This document shows positions 62,673 through 64,000 of a stretch of 64,000 nt of DNA, in pieces. Both the position numbers and the translations under genes were made by a program. Every line of letters begins with the position of its first letter. Positions within the stretch are counted from its first letter, which is position 1. Origin of the DNA: Sphingomonas crocodyli (GTDB lineage Bacteria > Pseudomonadota > Alphaproteobacteria > Sphingomonadales > Sphingomonadaceae). Where the stretch lies: positions 62,001 through 126,000 of the forward strand of contig NZ_SACN01000003.1 of NCBI RefSeq assembly GCF_004005865.1. The letters run 5' to 3'. The notes under the pieces are model-generated. The model was not told where the DNA came from, made no database searches, and saw nothing but the letters and a program-made list of their open reading frames with translations.

Positions 62673-63032
62673 TCACAATCCGGCTGCCTCCCGCCATCGG
62701 CACCAGATAAGCTCCAGGACCGCTTTCGCTTCATACCGCGTTGCGGCGTCTCCGCTGCCCGGTGCAAAATCACCAAGGGTGACGGCCTTTATCTCCCAGG
62801 CCCACCGAGGTGTATTTTGGGCGTGTTGGGTCACTGAACCCACCAAAATGGTGCCGCTAAACGCCGATTCAGCATTGCGATTTGAGACATCGCTCACCCA
62901 ATATAATTCCGTCACGATATGTTGCCCGCTGGATCGAGCGTGTCTGCTTTGCGCCAACCGCGCCCGTTCAATCGCCGCGCGCGAGGAGGGATATGTGGTA
63001 AGGCGGCCTTCGAAGACGCAAGCTGATCCCAA
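62673..63032 (-). CDS. Hypothetical protein (119 residues), tentative
   Basis: The frame starts at TTG 63032, with no ATG or GTG available. It encodes EGRLTTYPSSRAAIERARLA, GQHIVTELYWVSDVSNRNAE, NTPRWAWEIKAVTLGDFAPG and EAKAVLELIWCRWREAAGL. Composition is protein-like and the Trp-rich pattern looks conserved, but family and start are unknown. It lies just upstream of the gene at 62304 on the same strand. Confidence 0.4.
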   Translation of the reverse strand: MGSACVFEGRLTTYPSSRAAIERARLAQSRHARSSGQHIVTELYWVSDVSNRNAESAFSGTILVGSVTQHAQNTPRWAWEIKAVTLGDFAPGSGDAATRYEAKAVLELIWCRWREAAGL

Positions 63033-63567
63033 CGTTCCAGCAGCAAGGATCGCAGCTCTCGCATCAGCGCCATTGCCTTAATGGCTCAGTGCGAACCTTC
63101 TCGTGCCTGGCGTGAGGTTGCTCCATAGCCTTATGGAACAGCGGCAAATAATATCGTCAAGCCCTAAGACAAAGCTCTCGGGGCTTCATGGAATATGACA
63201 GCGTCTGCAGCCATATCCCAAACCAGTTTCACTGGCTGAAATGCCCGAAAGCGAGCAGGCCGATTACGATTTCTCGTTACAGGCGCATGATGCAAATGCT
63301 TGAGGTTTGGAATGGCCCCACCCGTTTTGCGCGATTGCTATTCGTCGGATTGGGTAGCTCAGATAACTATCCAAGATAGCAAAGCCGACCTGCGAAGGAT
63401 GCAGCAGAGCGGCTTTGGGTGTTAGCCCCCCCACCTCGTCTGATCAAATCGCGGCGTTTCAATCGAGCGAGTGGGGGGCGTTGCCGCGATCCCATATGCC
63501 TAACCGTGCCTAGGTGGCATGACCTTTTGCACCTGCGGAAATGCAAGTGCGGCGCCACCACCTCGAC
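63033..63567. other. Intergenic stretch, one hairpin, no supported gene
   Basis: AAAGCCG (63381-63387) pairs with CGGCTTT (63410-63416), about 150 bases after the end of the PEP-CTERM gene at 63568; termination is possible but unproven. A 63-codon plus frame at 63188 has a protein-unlike composition. Confidence 0.45.
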
Positions 63568-64000
63568 TCAGGCTTTGGCAACACGAAGAGCAACGCGCCG
63601 TCGGCTTCGCATCGTCGTACCGACCGCTCCGAGGCCAGCGATGAGCATCATCCACGTCGCCATTTCCGGGATAGGTGCGATGTTTGAGCCGGCGAAGCTG
63701 TTGTTGCGGATTTCGGCAGACTGTCCGAGAATGTTGTCGACAATCACGCTGCCGTTGATGCCGCCATTACCATTCTTGGTCAGGTCGGCATTGACTGCGA
63801 GAATGGACCCGCCAAAATCCCCGAGCGTGATCGTCTCCGCCTCGAAAAAATTCCAAAGAATGTTCGAGCCATAGCTCGACATATTGTTCTGGAAGTTCCG
63901 CGTAAACGAAATCGACGTTCCGGAGACGTTGATGATCGTTGTGCCGCCCAGGCTGGTGAACTGAAGACGATCATTGACCGAAGACAGCAGGTTGCCGGAG
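63568..64000 (-). CDS. Choice-of-anchor A family PEP-CTERM protein, C-terminal part (cut by window edge)
   Basis: The visible 143 residues read SGNLLSSVNDRLQFTSLGGT, TIINVSGTSISFTRNFQNNM, ILWNFFEAETITLGDFGGSI, LAVNADLTKNGNGGINGSVI and SAEIRNNSFAGSNI. The pattern V-x-I-N-V-S-G ... L-W-N-F-x-x-A-x-x-I/L-x-L ... G-S-I-L-A-x-x-A is that of choice-of-anchor A domains (adhesin-like, beta-helical). The sorting tail is PIPEMATWMMLIAGLGAVGT with a basic end RSRRR. N-terminal part lies outside the window. Presumed exosortase substrate on the surface. Confidence 0.88.
   Translation of the reverse strand, partial: SGNLLSSVNDRLQFTSLGGTTIINVSGTSISFTRNFQNNMSSYGSNILWNFFEAETITLGDFGGSILAVNADLTKNGNGGINGSVIVDNILGQSAEIRNNSFAGSNIAPIPEMATWMMLIAGLGAVGTTMRSRRRVALRVAKA

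Noticed and set aside
1-64000. CRISPR arrays, rRNA operons, prophage structural genes
   Set aside because: No regularly spaced repeats, no rRNA-like stretches and no recognisable phage head, tail or integrase genes were found by reading.

Overview
The window reads as chromosomal DNA of a GC-rich alphaproteobacterium, most likely a sphingomonad (Sphingomonas or a close relative). This rests on four PEP-CTERM proteins with the sphingomonad-style tail P-E-x-x-T/S-W-A/M-M-L/M, an exosortase with an EpsI partner, two MucR/Ros zinc-finger regulators, and an exopolysaccharide cluster laid out like the sphingan (gellan-type) loci, including a type I secretion pair. No rRNA, tRNA or CRISPR array was found.

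Layout. 0-2.5 kb: a truncated secreted glycosidase-like gene, a FeeM-type acyltransferase and a PEP-CTERM protein. 3.5-20.5 kb: the polysaccharide core, with a priming sugar transferase, a phosphomannomutase-type HAD enzyme, the type I ABC transporter and HlyD adaptor, manC, manA, a Wzx-type flippase, a GT2, a pyruvyl transferase, a metallophosphatase, and the EpsI-exosortase pair. A TyrA-family dehydrogenase and small hypotheticals are interspersed. 20.6-22.7 kb: a large RTX glycosidase, the obvious candidate substrate of the type I exporter. 22.7-36.9 kb: a mosaic of Wzy-type polymerase, acyltransferases, GT4, a second pyruvyl transferase, a second manA, a methyltransferase and a response regulator, broken up by five decayed IS66/IS5 pieces and several frameshifted genes. 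37-45 kb: a third acyltransferase, two PEP-CTERM proteins, an MNT-HEPN protein, hicAB, two MucR regulators and a Sel1-like protein. 45.4-50.2 kb: a compact mannoside locus, a GT4 fused to a helical domain followed by two convergent GH130 genes, the first frameshifted. 50-64 kb: sparse, with many small hypothetical genes, a decayed sensor kinase, a decayed hipA, a GT2, a probable structured small RNA with an intrinsic terminator, and at the right edge a truncated choice-of-anchor-A PEP-CTERM protein.

How it fits together. ManA, the PMM-like enzyme and ManC form a route from fructose-6-phosphate to GDP-mannose, which can feed the EPS glycosyltransferases and probably the GT4-GH130 locus. The sugar transferase, GTs, Wzx and Wzy form a Wzx/Wzy-type EPS pathway; pyruvyl transferases and OafA-type acyltransferases would decorate the product. 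No Wza/Wzc export or copolymerase gene was recognised here. MucR homologues are known EPS regulators in related bacteria. Exosortase, EpsI and PEP-CTERM proteins form the surface-sorting system usually linked with EPS.

The most notable observations are a manC with no ATG/GTG/TTG start but an AUU codon seven bases after a GGAG; the GT4-GH130-GH130 mannoside locus; one glycosidase fold apparently exported by two routes (Sec and type I/RTX); an orphan structured RNA with a textbook terminator; and a run of single-base homopolymer frameshifts that are either real decay or sequence errors.
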